Part shown: in pieces, positions 47,170 through 62,960 of the stretch
Position numbering within the stretch: position 1 is the first letter of the stretch
Layout of the letters: each line of letters starts with the position of its first letter
From: Antedon mediterranea
Lineage: Eukaryota > Echinodermata > Crinoidea > Comatulida > Antedonidae
NCBI RefSeq assembly: GCF_964355755.1
Contig: NC_092676.1
Coordinates: 29,833,871 to 29,897,870 of the forward strand
Reading direction: 5' to 3'
DNA length: 64,000 nt
Made by a program: the position numbers and the translations under genes
The notes under the pieces: model-generated
Database searches by the model: none
Told to the model about the DNA's origin: nothing
The model's input: the letters and a program-made list of their open reading frames with translations, nothing else

Positions 47170-50100
47170 ATGTATAATCAAGGTATATTGTGGTAAGACT
47201 ATTCATCAGTTTTGTTAAATCTGCATTAAAAAATATAAAATCCTAAATGAAATATTTTTTTGTTAATTAGGAAAGGCTAAAAGGGCTAACTAATAAAGTA
47301 CCCTCCGTCCGTCGTGACCCACCACCACCAGCAGGAGTAGGAATGTTCATCCTCGCAGTGTGTGTTAGCACTGAAGTATCTAGTCGGTTCGCCCCTTAAT
47401 ATATTTTCCAAAATCAATACTGTAATTTGCAGTCCTTGTTTACTTTCAGGTCAACGACAACTGACTCATCATTAAGGACTAGTGGTAGTGACAATGACGA
47501 GGTCTGATAACAGCTTTATTTGGAAAATATTAAAATGCTAAATTTACTTTTTAATACTTTACTATTCTATTCTATAGATTATTACACAAAAGTAATAATT
47601 TTTATTCATTTTGATTTAGATTTATTAATATGATTTTTAACATTCTATAATTAAAAAAAAAGACAGTAAGTTAATATATTGTTATGGATATTGTAGTTAT
47701 TGATGAAATAAATATATAATAAATAATATTAAAACATTTAGTTTTATTGTTTTTAGGATGATGTTGATGATGAACAACATAGCAAACTTTTAAAGGCCAT
47801 CGGATCTCTGGATGGAAAGAAAGGGTTAGTTTCATACCATTTTTTATTATACATAATTATAAATGCTTGATAAATAATAAAATGAAATTATGTTTTTAAA
47901 ATTGTTACTAACATTTCTGTGTTTGAACCGTTTTAGCTGACCCAAGGTTAAGACTACATCTTTAAGCTCTGTCCACTCTATCTAACTTAATGTGACAAAA
48001 AATGTGATGTGGCCATATATGGACACGATGATGTCATACCACTACCATATTTGGGCATATCACACTTTTTTTGTCAAACTAGTTTGATAGTTAGTTTTAC
48101 TGTGTAGATAGAGCTTTAGTTTAATAATACTTTGATGATATAAATAACTTGTTATTATCTTATTTTAGGAAAAGAGTTCAGCAGAGATCAGAGGCTGTTA
48201 AGGAAATATCAGAGTTTACCTTAGCCTCAAAAGATGGCAAATCAAGTCGTGTCAGAGTTCATGAGTTGATGGGGACATTAAAGAGTACAACATCACATTC
48301 AGAACTTAAGAAACAACTAATTAATGTTCAAAGAAAAAGTAAAACCTTGTCAGCTTCATTGCCAAAACATGAAGCATTAAAGGTATGGAAACTATGCCCT
48401 AAATACTGTTGAGATTACCTGCCTTGTTGGCTAGCTAGAACAGACTCTTGTAATAGATTGATACCTGCCTTGTTGGCTAGCTAGAACAGACTCTTGTAAT
48501 AGATTGATACCTGCCTTGTTGGCTAGCTAGAACAGACTCTTGTAATAGATTGATACCTGCCTTGTTTCCTAGCTAGAACAGACTCTTGTAATAGATTGAT
48601 ACCTGCCTTGTTGGCTAGCTAGAACAGACTCTTGTAATAGATTGATACCTGCCTTGTTGGCTAGCTAGAACAGACTCTTGTAATAGATTGATACCTGCCT
48701 TGTTGGCTAGCTAGAACAGACTCTTGTAATAGATTGATACCTGCCTTGTTGGCTAGCTAGAACAGACTCTTGTAATAAATTGAAATGAAACAGACGCGGC
48801 TTCTATGTACTAACTGCCGTGGAGGCAGTAACCACTTGCTTTTATTAAGTCAATTACTAATTAGCATACATAGTTACATGTGTGTGTGTATAATCATTAC
48901 AACTCTAACTAAAACTTTACTTATGTATAGGTTGAACGTAAACTTGCTTATGAAAACACCAGTAATGAGCTCTCAAAGTGGCAGCAAGCTGTCCAGGCAA
49001 ATCGAAGAGCCGAACATCTGTCGTTCCCTCTCAACCAATCAACCACCAGCCTTCAAACCACGGACACCTTTGTCAAGAAATTTAAGGTGAAATACAAAGA
49101 GTATATTTAATTTATCAAAAGAACATTTCACTAAAGCTCTGTCTACACCATCAAAGTTTATATGACAAAAAAAAGGTGATGTGCCCATGTATGGACACGA
49201 TGACATCATATCACTACCATATTTGGGCACATCGCACTTGTTTTAGTCAAACTAGTTTAATTGTTCGAACACCTTTGTCAAGAAATTGAAGGTGAAATTT
49301 AAAAAGTTTATTTAATTTAATAAAAGAGGATATCACTAAAGCTCTGTCGACGCTATCAAAGTCAAAATAATAAAAAAAATCAGACTTTTTAGTCAAACTA
49401 GTTTAGTAGTGTAGACAGAGCTTAACACATGTAGCATACATTTGAATAGTAAATTGTTACTAATTGTGTTCACATTTCAAATTGTTATCTTTTTTTAACT
49501 TCAGCCTGCAACACCACTTGAGGAGGAAATCTATACGTTGTTACATGGCAGTAAGCACATGGAACGACCTGACAAAGAATTTACACAAGCAGAAGAAGAA
49601 GCCCTGAAGGCTATGAGTCTAGAGGAGGTATTTGTTAAACATCTTTAAAATATTATAGATGCATGGCAGGATATGCTGGGTGAAACTTGGCTTATTGTAT
49701 GTTGCCCAGTTTTGACTACATCATGAATAAATTAGCCTGACTGAAAATAAAAATGTTCTATTAAAAAAAACTATTATCTGTTATATGTGCCATCAAATGT
49801 TACTGTAGTATGAACTACAGGTATGTATGACTTAATTTATGTCTACACTATCAAACTTTATGTGACATGATCACTACCATATTTGGGCATATCACTACCA
49901 TATTTGGGCATATCACTACCATATTTGGGCACATCACTACCATATTTGGGCACATCACACTTTTTTTTGTCAAACTAGTTTGTTAGTGTAGACATAGCTT
50001 TACAGTATGTTATATGTATTTATATATATTTTTTTCAAAAGGCAAAAGCTAGGCGAGCAGAACTACAGAAGGCAAGAGCTTTACAGTCTTACTACGAGTC

Positions 50101-52791
50101 AAAGTGTAAACGACAGAAAAAGATCAAAAGTAAAAAGTAAGCATATCAAAAGAAATAATGTTTAGAATGATAAATAATGTAATTCTCATTGTAAAGAGCT
50201 AGTGTTGTACATTTTTTGGCTGTTTTGATTTTTAGCTCCATTGATATCCAGCCACTGATACCCACAGCATTGTCATTTTTTCAGTAATTTGCCTTTGGAT
50301 TCGTATTGTGTATATATATTTATCGACAGAATGTCTGTTTTGACCATTACTGTACATCTTTACTTCTTGTTAGGTTCCATCGTATTCAAAAGAAAGCAAA
50401 AGCAAAAGAGGATATTAAAAAGATGCAAGAGGTGATGGAGAATGATCCTGAGGCAGCAAACGAAATGATGACAAAGATTGACAAAACGAGAGCACAGGTA
50501 TAAAACACTTTATCATTACAATTCAACAATATGTAAGGCCAACTTGAATAGCAAAAGCTGATTTAAGGCCAATTTACACAGACGAAAAAAGGCGTAGCTT
50601 GGCCCATATAGAATATGTATTTATTCTGAGCGGAAACCGCCCGTCCGCTCCACGTTGTGGGTAAATGGTCATAAGGAATAACATAGATTTTATATTTTTA
50701 TTACTGTTACCGCTCGTCTGTGTAAATTGACCTTTATTTTGGTCTTATATGTCATGTTTGTTAATAAAGTTTCTATATTATTGTACGAGAGTGACAATAA
50801 AGTATTTATACATACATTAAATTACAATTATCATACCTTTTCAATTGCAACTACTATGTGCCTATACCTTCTCATGGCAAAATAAATAGTAAACATTCAA
50901 CATTTGTATACTACGGTAAAGAGCGCTTTATAAATGGTCGATATTATTATTATTATATTTGTATAGTGTCAATAACGTAGTGAATTGTAATAATTTGTAT
51001 TTTATTTCTCTCATAAAAGGAACGTGTTAGTCTGAAGCATAGAAACACTGGCAAATGGGCAAAGAGTACTGTTCGCTTCGGTAAATACAATCTACAGGTA
51101 TGATGATTTCATTTATATTTTATTTGTTAAAAATAATTTCTATATCAATCTGCTATTTCTATATTATCCATATTTTAATTCTGAGCTGTTGAATGTTGAT
51201 AGGCTAGAGAGCAGATTCAACAACAGTTACAGAAGAGCAGAGACCTGACCCAAAAAATTGCAGAGATCAACAAGAGCGATGAAGAGGATCAAGAAGAGGG
51301 CTTGGAGGGAGAAGAAGGTTTGGCGCCATCATTGACAGATATCAATAATCCATGGTTTAATGCATCGGCTAAAAATCTGACAAAAGAGGAGTCCAAGACA
51401 ACGTCAAAGAGCGCTAAGGATCATGTTCGTATATCCGCACTTGAGGCTGTAACTGCTCAACAAGTTGATGACAGTGATTCTGAAGATGATGACGCTCCAG
51501 AAATTGTCACACGTCACATGTTAGAGGGCGTATCAAATGCTGACTTACTAGAGACTCCTGTTGATGATCAGGAGTTGTTAAGCGAAGGAGTAAATCGCAA
51601 ACAGACTCTTGAGGATTTTGAATTCACTGGTTCTGATGAAGAGACTTTACCAGAGGTAAATAACAGCAAGGTCATACACGATTCTAAGGAGGATAGTACA
51701 ACAGATAAAAGGGGAAACATAAAAGATATTCATGTCAATCCTATGAAGGTATTCACCATCAAACCACGAGAAATAAAATGTCTTGAACCAGATATTGTTG
51801 TTGGCGATTTTGAAAAGGAAGATAGACCAGACAAGCACCTGATGAACATACAAGAGGCGTTTGCAGATGATGATGTTGTTGAAGATTTCCAGCAAGACAA
51901 AAAGAGAAAGATTGATGAGAGTACACCTAAGGACATTGACCTTACACTACCAGGATGGGGTGACTGGGGAGGAACTGGGGTCAAGCCATCAAAAAGGAAA
52001 AAGAAAAGGTAAGAACATTAGTTTAGTTGTTTATGAAAAAATAATTCATGATTACAGAGGACATTGCATACTGTACATATATTATTTTATATTATACCAA
52101 TTCTCTGTTAACAGATTCATAATTAAAGCGCCACCTGCTGCTCCACGTCAGGACCGAAAACTAGCTCATGTGATCATCAACGAGAAACGAAATAAATCTG
52201 TCGCCATGCATCAGGTAAATATTCAAATCTGCTTTTGCAATTATTAGTTAAGTTAATTATAGCAGTTAAATATTTCTTACAAAAAACGCCGCTCATCTCA
52301 TGGTAACTACAGTCTTCGTGCATCTCAATATTTATCAGTAAATGTTTTCATAGACTCTCTTTTCCATGACGTACTTTGGGGTGTGCGCATGCCCAGTCCG
52401 AGTTTCTAAATACCCATTTTTTCAGCCGTAGTAAACTACGGTCTCCTAATGCTCCATTCTCTTGAATATAACTGCCTAAAGGAGTGGCGCAAAAACTTTA
52501 CAATGTGGTAAATTTATTTTTTAAATTTTCTTTATTTTGCAGGTGAATAATTTACCCTTTCCGTTTAATTCAGCTCAACAATTTGAATCACATATTCGAG
52601 CACCGGTAGGAAACACATGGAATACTGAAGCTGTCTTCAAGAAATTAACAAAGCCCAAAATAAAAACCCAAATGGGGGCAATAATTGAACCTTTATCGGA
52701 AGCAGATGCTTTCAAAGATACAGTTAGTATTGAGGCTAATAACAAAGAAAAAACAAATAAATCTAAAAGGAAAAAGCATTTTAAGAAATAA
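47170..52791 (+). CDS. UTP14: U3 small nucleolar RNA-associated protein 14
   Basis: Exons: 47170-47192, 47450-47501, 47757-47824, 48169-48382, 48931-49086, 49505-49627, 50042-50136, 50374-50497, 51020-51097, 51203-52008, 52115-52214, 52543-52791; 695 aa in frame. UTP14 is a component of the small-subunit processome that activates the DHR1/DHX37 helicase during 18S rRNA maturation in the nucleolus. Recognisable blocks: KLLKAIGSLDGKKG, TPLEEEIYTLLHG, AMSLEEAKARRAELQKARAL with QSYYESK, RVSLKHRNTGKWAKS, NPWF, DVDLT-like DIDLTLPGWGDWGG, RFIIKAPPAAPRQDRKLAHV with IINEKRN, LPFPF and GNTWNTE. The central third is acidic. Exons 3-12 are secure. The 23-nt exon 1 and exon 2 (donor GTCTGA) rest only on phase and splice sites. 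It converges on CEP57. Confidence 0.93.
47963..48119. mobile_element. MITE family A, copy 7
   Basis: TTAAGCTCTGTCCACTCTAT ... TGTGTAGATAGAGCTTTA, in opposite internal orientation (GGACACGATGATGTCATACC then TACCATATTTGGGCATATCA). UTP14 intron 3; it ends about 50 bp from exon 4. Confidence 0.88.
48405..48780. repeat. 46-bp minisatellite in UTP14 intron 4
   Basis: Eight copies of AGATTGATACCTGCCTTGTT, GGCTAGCTAGAACAGACTCT, TGTAAT; one copy has TTTCCTAG for TTGGCTAG. It begins about 22 bp after the exon 4 donor. Confidence 0.95.
49064..49345. repeat. 205-bp duplication of UTP14 exon 5 end, donor and MITE end
   Basis: ACACCTTTGTCAAGAAATTT, AAGGTGAAAT and the next ~70 bp (exon 5 end, donor, start of a MITE) at 49064-49150 recur at about 49269-49355. 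The second copy carries its own AAG|GTGAAAT donor-like site inside intron 5. Copies differ at several bases. Confidence 0.85.
49133..49262. mobile_element. MITE family A, copy 8 (right end truncated)
   Basis: Left TIR TAAAGCTCTGTCTACACCAT and interior GGTGATGTGCCCATGTATGG are complete. The right arm stops at GTCAAACTAGTTTAATTGTT, where the 205-bp duplication begins. Confidence 0.85.
49337..49432. mobile_element. MITE family A, copy 9 (internally deleted)
   Basis: TAAAGCTCTGTCGACGCTAT ... CAAACTAGTTTAGTAGTGTA then GACAGAGCTTA. Only ~95 bp remain. Its left end is part of the 205-bp duplicated block. Confidence 0.85.
49838..50003. mobile_element. MITE family A, copy 10, internally amplified
   Basis: The right half carries four tandem copies of the ~21-bp word ATCACTACCATATTTGGGCA between normal ends (GTCTACACTATCAAACTTTA / TGTTAGTGTAGACATAGCTT). 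UTP14 intron 6; it ends ~38 bp from exon 7. Confidence 0.88.
50215..50325. repeat. Interspersed repeat, copy in UTP14 intron 7
   Basis: Partner of the 34495-34612 copy, same orientation (CTCCATTGATATCCAGCCAC, CATTGTCATTTTTTCAGTAA, TTTGCCTTTGGATT). Confidence 0.75.
50565..50734. mobile_element. MITE family B, copy 1
   Basis: Terminal inverted repeats AAGGCCAATTTACACAGACG and CGTCTGTGTAAATTGACCTT enclose ~130 bp containing GGTAAATGGTCATAAGGAAT. UTP14 intron 8. No coding capacity. Unrelated to family A. Confidence 0.8.
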
Positions 52792-53438
52792 GTTTTTGTG
52801 GTTTTAATTTGGGTCAAATTGTACACTTTAATTGTGTATATTATTATTATTTTGAAATTGTCGAAACTGTCTTATTTTTTAAATACGACAACTTTACTAC
52901 ATATTAATAAAAAATTTATGGAACAAATAAATATTTTAAAACAACTGTAGTTTCTCTGAAGATTTTTATTGTCTACTTCATAATTGGGTTATCTAAATTC
53001 ACAACTTATGTTCATTTTAACAGATTATTTATATACATTTAATCAGAAAATAAAGTACATCTAAAACATTTAGTATATTTACAGTCATTGCCAACGAAAT
53101 ATTGGCATTTTTTAATTGTTAAATTAATTCCGGAAGACTTTAATGTAAATTTTATAAACTAAATAAATAAACTAATTATTGTAGCATAATTTTTAGACAA
53201 AAGTTACTAAATGTTAATATTTTTTATTATACCTGTACAAACAAGTTCACAATGATTGGAAGCAGAATTCTTCTCATTTGTCATTCAACTTAAGCTGAAA
53301 TACTTTCTTTTCTTTCAATATTTATGTCCAATATCATTTCATCGATTTTACTTTTTTCATAATTGTAATAGTTCTTTGGTACAGTATATATTTAATTAAC
53401 ATACAACATTGTCAACTTTATGTAAACAAGCATACAGT

Positions 53439-56400
53439 TCATTCCCAGCACACATCATCACGCCTCAGTGTAGTTTGCAAGGTCTGTATATCCCTTAGAA
53501 GTGTTTTATTCTGACGTGGTGGTTGATTCTTCACTGTAATTGGCTGTACTCTTGACCCTTTTGTTTTGACCGTTGTAATGACCTGAACTTCAGCACTGTT
53601 TGAACTTGATGGTATTGAGACTGAAGACGAACGACTTATGGCTCGCTTCTTTGTCTTCTTTTTACTTTCCAAGGCCTGCAATATTTTAAATGGACAAAAA
53701 AAAAAATGTTTTTCAGATTTGCTACATTGTTTGTTAGATAAAAACCAAACTTTCAAGTTAAAATCACGATTGTGAGGTATTTGCAAACTGCCTTAAAATG
53801 TCGACATATTTCTAGAAACTATTCTCATCATCAGAACAGAAAAAACGCCTAGAGTTCTTATATACCAATTAAACATCAATGCCAACCAAGAGGACCCACT
53901 AACGCTCTGTCTACACTATCAAATTAGTTTGACAAACAAAGTGTGATGTGCCCAAATATGGTAGTGATATGATGTCATCATGTCCATATATGGGAACATC
54001 ACATAAAGTTTGATAGTGTGGACAAGATTTTACCTTTGATTTGTGCCTTTTTAATTTAGCAATCTGTTCTCCCTTGGCTTCCATTCTAATCACCAACTGC
54101 TCCAGTTCTCGTTCCAAATCTTCCCTTAAATGTCGATCATCTGTTTCCTGAATCTGACGAGCTATTTCTTGATGCTCACTAATATTTAAAATAAAAAAAG
54201 TCATTTGAAAAATTAAAGAAAATTACAAATCTTCCAGGAAAAAGTAATACATGGATGCAGAAATATAAGGTGTACAGAAATATCAGGTGTGTAAAAATAT
54301 AAGGTGTGCAGAAATAAAGGTGTCCAGAAATATAAAATGTCAAAAAATATAAAATGTCAAAAAATATAACGTGTGCAGAAATTATAAGGTGTGCAAATAT
54401 ATAATGTCTGCAGAAATATAACACTATATTTTTCAATACTTACAATCCCATCTGCCCAAATTCATCTTGTAATCCCAACATAAGGTCAGCAAGGTCACTT
54501 TCTGAGGTAGACGATGATACCGATGGCCGACGATGGACCGTTCCATTAACTCGCTTCATGAGGGGGCCATTGTTACACCATGCAGGATTGTGCGTCTTCA
54601 ACATTGCTAGTACACTCTGAAGATTCGAACTTAGTGAATGGCTCGGAGTGGTTGACTGTTAAAAAGATTCATTTCATTTATTTTGCCATATAAAAGTTTC
54701 AGGAAGACATTTTTTTTTTTTTTCATATTAACTGGTCCTTTCAACTAGAATATTGGAATGCAATGTAGGAGTACCTTTCATGTAACAACAAGGTATAATT
54801 AAGTTTAAACTTACTTTGCCAGCAACAAATGGTAGAGTTTTAAAGTTTGCCCTGTAATGGCTTCCTTTTGTCGTTGTTGGTTTAGCTTTAGCAGGTTGAC
54901 TAGATTGCACATTCCTTCGCTTCTTCTTTTTCTTTGGTTTTGTTGGTTGAGGGGGTGTGTTTGACGCTAGCATAATTCGGTTCATTTCTGTTTCTGTCTG
55001 AAGCTAAAAGAAAACATTGACAATAAACTTATGTTTTCAAAAACTATGATTTTATATATTTTTTGGAATTACCAGGCTTAAGGCATTACCTCTGCAGCTT
55101 TTTCTTGGACCAACCTACGATGATGTTGCTCTTCACGCACCTTCTCTTCAAGCTGTTGAATTTTTTTCTGAAAATAATAAATTTTACAGCATAAATGTAA
55201 TATGTTAGGTATACCTTAATTAATACATGGGGTGGAGAGTCTGGTATATCTCAAGTTGTGTACTGATTATTATTATTATTATAAATCACTTTATTTACTT
55301 GAGTCCTTGTTTGAGTTGCCTGCAATTTCATGTTATCTCTTTCCAATTTTTCCACCTTTTCCTGGTGTAACTGTATCTCTTCAACCTCTTCTTTTTCCCT
55401 AGCATTAACGATCAGCTTCCGTTCGTGCAAGGCTCTGTTACGATCATGCTCGGAATTCTGCACCATTTTGCGCATATATTCCAGCTGCTTCTCCAACAGA
55501 TTACACCTACTTTCTGCCGAGTCTAAATGTAATTCTACTTCTGTTAAAAAAAAGTGAATAGGTTCAATCAGTTAAACTAACTATTTTTTTTTAGGGTAGA
55601 AGAAGGCATAATTATTTAGTTTCTTACACACCCTTAGTTTGTTTAGATATCTCTGTTTGTGTCTCTTCTTTAGCCGTGTGTTCTTTCTGAAGAATTTCTT
55701 TGTATTGTGTTGTTTCCGATGCTAAACTTTTTAGGTTTTGTTCTGCTTGAGTGCGCTCCAACTCCAACTTGCGTATCTTGTCCTGTAGACCACGCAGTGC
55801 CGATATAATTGCTGTCAGATAAAAAATGAAAATGTTATACTTTATAATATGCATATCAGATGTAGGCAAATTGAAATTGTATGTTGTGCTACAGTACAGT
55901 ATATATCAAAACAAATTCAGCATACTGTAACCATACTAACCACGACTTTTAGTCTCTGGCGCGGAATTGGTGTTTCTTGGCGAACGCCCTGGTGCATACT
56001 GATCGTCTAATAATGGCCGTGAGTGAGGATATTCATTGTAAGAGGAAATAGAATCATTACGTAGAGAATAGTCCATGTCTGTGCCTAGGCCTACATGATA
56101 CGATGACGGCATTGACTATAGTAGAAAACAAACATGTTACGTAAACATAAATAGTTTATATTATAGGCCTAAAGACTAGCCTAGCTATCTATAATATCTA
56201 GAATAAAGACAGAGGCTACAGTTACAGTATATTTTTAATAAATGTTTAAATATGTTGAAGAAGCTTTTTATTAATTTATTCTAGGCCCAGGCCTCTAAAT
56301 CTAGGCTAACACCTAGAGTAGAGGAGAATTCGGAGCCTGGAACATTCCATGGCCCACTCATCGTGGCCATGCCCATGTATGAAGACAATTGGCCTAGGCC

Positions 56401-56585
56401 TAGCCTACACTAGAAGATTGGCCGGAAGACGTGGATGATGGGCCACTGTACTGACTAAGCTGGGCTAGCAGGCCCATCCATGCGTGCATGTGGCCTAAAT
56501 ACAGCTTAGCTTATTTAAAAATATCATATAAAACACTGAACAAGTGTATTACGTTTATACTTACTTGCATAAAGTTTTCAGTCAT
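53439..56585 (-). CDS. CEP57: Centrosomal protein of 57 kDa
   Basis: Exons in transcript order: 56585-56565, 56115-55941, 55811-55632, 55540-55299, 55167-55090, 55003-54815, 54655-54444, 54178-54034, 53675-53439; 492 aa, close to human CEP57 (~500). An N-terminal coiled coil (about 66-235, with [20 protein letters not shown] and [12 protein letters not shown]) corresponds to the centrosome-localisation region. The C-terminal half holds a Lys-rich linker, [15 protein letters not shown], the LQDEFGQM block, [19 protein letters not shown], and the terminal [10 protein letters not shown]...VCWE matching the family's ending; this half binds microtubules. CEP57 acts in centriole duplication, pericentriolar organisation and spindle stability. 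It could equally be a single pre-duplication CEP57/CEP57L1 gene. It converges on UTP14 and diverges from FAM76. Confidence 0.93.
53901..54032. mobile_element. MITE family A, copy 11, touching the CEP57 exon 8 donor
   Basis: AACGCTCTGTCTACACTATC ... AGTTTGATAGTGTGGACAAG, then ATTTTAC. The right terminus coincides with the minus-strand donor GTAAAATC of exon 8 (exon ends at 54034). Confidence 0.85.
54244..54425. repeat. Degenerate ~18-20-bp minisatellite in CEP57 intron 7
   Basis: Irregular tandem copies of CAGAAATATAAGGTGTG and variants (TCAAAAAATATAAAATG). Confidence 0.75.
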
Positions 56586-61207
<4,622 letters not shown>

Positions 61208-62960
61208 CTGAAATGTTAACTGTTACTTAGCTTCATACTAAAGACACTGAGTTGTTGCCACATCCTCCAATACCTTTGAATGTAACAATTGTTTTAATGC
61301 TACAGTTAACAGTTTCAAAAGTAAGTGGTATATTATGGGAAAACCTCATCCCAAAAAATGTTTCAATGCTAGATTTTTTTAAAGATTTTAATATCTGATT
61401 TTAATAACTGACCAAGAATGATGGAATCAAAAATGAGATGAATAAATTTAAATATTGGACATAAAAAAAATATTTTAATAAACCATGTAGAATCTTAAAA
61501 GTTTGTCCTAATGAAAGCGCCCTCTATTCTTGTTTAAGCTTTTTTTGTATTTCGTGTCCAAATATCAAGCCAGTTTTCAGCCTTTTTGATAATGTTATGA
61601 TATGTTCCATGCTAATTTGGCAGTTGTAAGACAGCTCATGTTATTTGTATATTTAAATAATTTATATACATATGTGTATTAAGACTAGCGATAATGATGT
61701 ATTTTAGTCGACTGTAATATATGACATGATTTTATAAAATATAATAATAAAATGTATGCTAAACAAAAAAAATATTTATTCTACAAAAATTCGCTTACCA
61801 AATTAATGGACTAATAATTTGTAAACATTGTAAAAATTGTAGTAATATTATTTGTAGGACTTGGAACTTAATATTTCTGCTAATAAGAACTACTTTAAAC
61901 TTACTTGTACATATTAGGGTTCACATTCTGCTATTGATACTTTTCTATTGATACTTTGCTATTGATACTTTGCTATTAATACTTTGTCATACTCTTACTT
62001 GGTATACAGTAGGCCTATATGTTCTGTAGTTTAAGTTGTTTTATTTTCAATGTTGATGAATACGCGACCAAGTAAAAATTTTGTTGGTTTGTATGGAAAA
62101 ATGAGTTTGTGGATAGTATTAATAACTATCCAAGATTTGATCAACGACGACCTGGGAACTGGTGACGCCATGTTAATTCATTGTGCGCATGCAAAGACAT
62201 TGAGATGTGCTTACTTGCCTGTGCAGTTGCTTCACAAAGTTTTGACGGAGTATAACATGTACAGAGGTGATGATCAACAAAACAATTGGATATGTCTAAA
62301 GCTCTGTCTACACTATCAAATTAGTTTGACAAAAAAAGTTGATGTGCCCAAATATCCTGTCCATTTTTTGTCATATCAAGTTTGATAGTGTAGACAGGCT
62401 TTAGGTTGTCCAAATAGAAAGCTCCCTCTATGTTGAAAATTATTCAAATAATGTAATTATGTAGAAACAATTATTAATGCTTTTTGAAGTTTTTTAACAA
62501 AGTTCGTGAGTGTATGCATAGTGAACGATGTCAATATTGTATAGATTTTCTGTTAATAATATATTGCTGCTGAGTTTATAAGTTAATAATTGTAGGAATA
62601 TTTGTATGTTTGGGCGGCATTTGTAAATAAACTAACGATGTTCTATATTTCTGATATTTTATTGTATTTTTCTTTTATTAACAGTGAATATTTACAAAGG
62701 ATAACTGACGGAATATGCGTTATCTTTCGCGTTTGAAACGCAATACTATTGGTTCAAACGTATTGGTTTATTACGTTGTAAAACGCAACGTAATAAAGTT
62801 TGCCCTTCCAATATAATTGTGTTGCGCCTACGTGAATCAAACCTGCAATGTTTGCAGCACAGTTGCGTCGTCAGTTCCCACTTGTGATTATGCAATACAA
62901 CACTTTGCCTCAATACGTCGCTGCGTTGCGTTCTAGTGAGAACCACGCTTTAAATAAGGT
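61208..62960. other. FAM76 3' region and intergenic DNA
   Basis: No gene is supported. AATAAA-like signals occur near 61747 and 62626. A short tandem of TATTGATACTTTGC lies at about 61933-61985. At 62725-62850 the sequence is rich in CGTTTGAAACGC and ACGTTGTAAAACGCAACGT palindromic words, probably another small inverted-repeat element. The minus-strand GPCR 3'UTR must begin just below 62961. Confidence 0.55.
62296..62404. mobile_element. MITE family A, copy 12
   Basis: TAAAGCTCTGTCTACACTAT and AGTTTGATAGTGTAGACAGG, CTTTA ends with a shortened interior (GATGTGCCCAAATATCCTGT). In the FAM76 3' region; TA flanks both ends. Confidence 0.88.

Noticed and set aside
62050-62385. 111-codon plus-strand frame after FAM76
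   Set aside because: No recognisable domain; its 3' part is MITE sequence. Probably chance.
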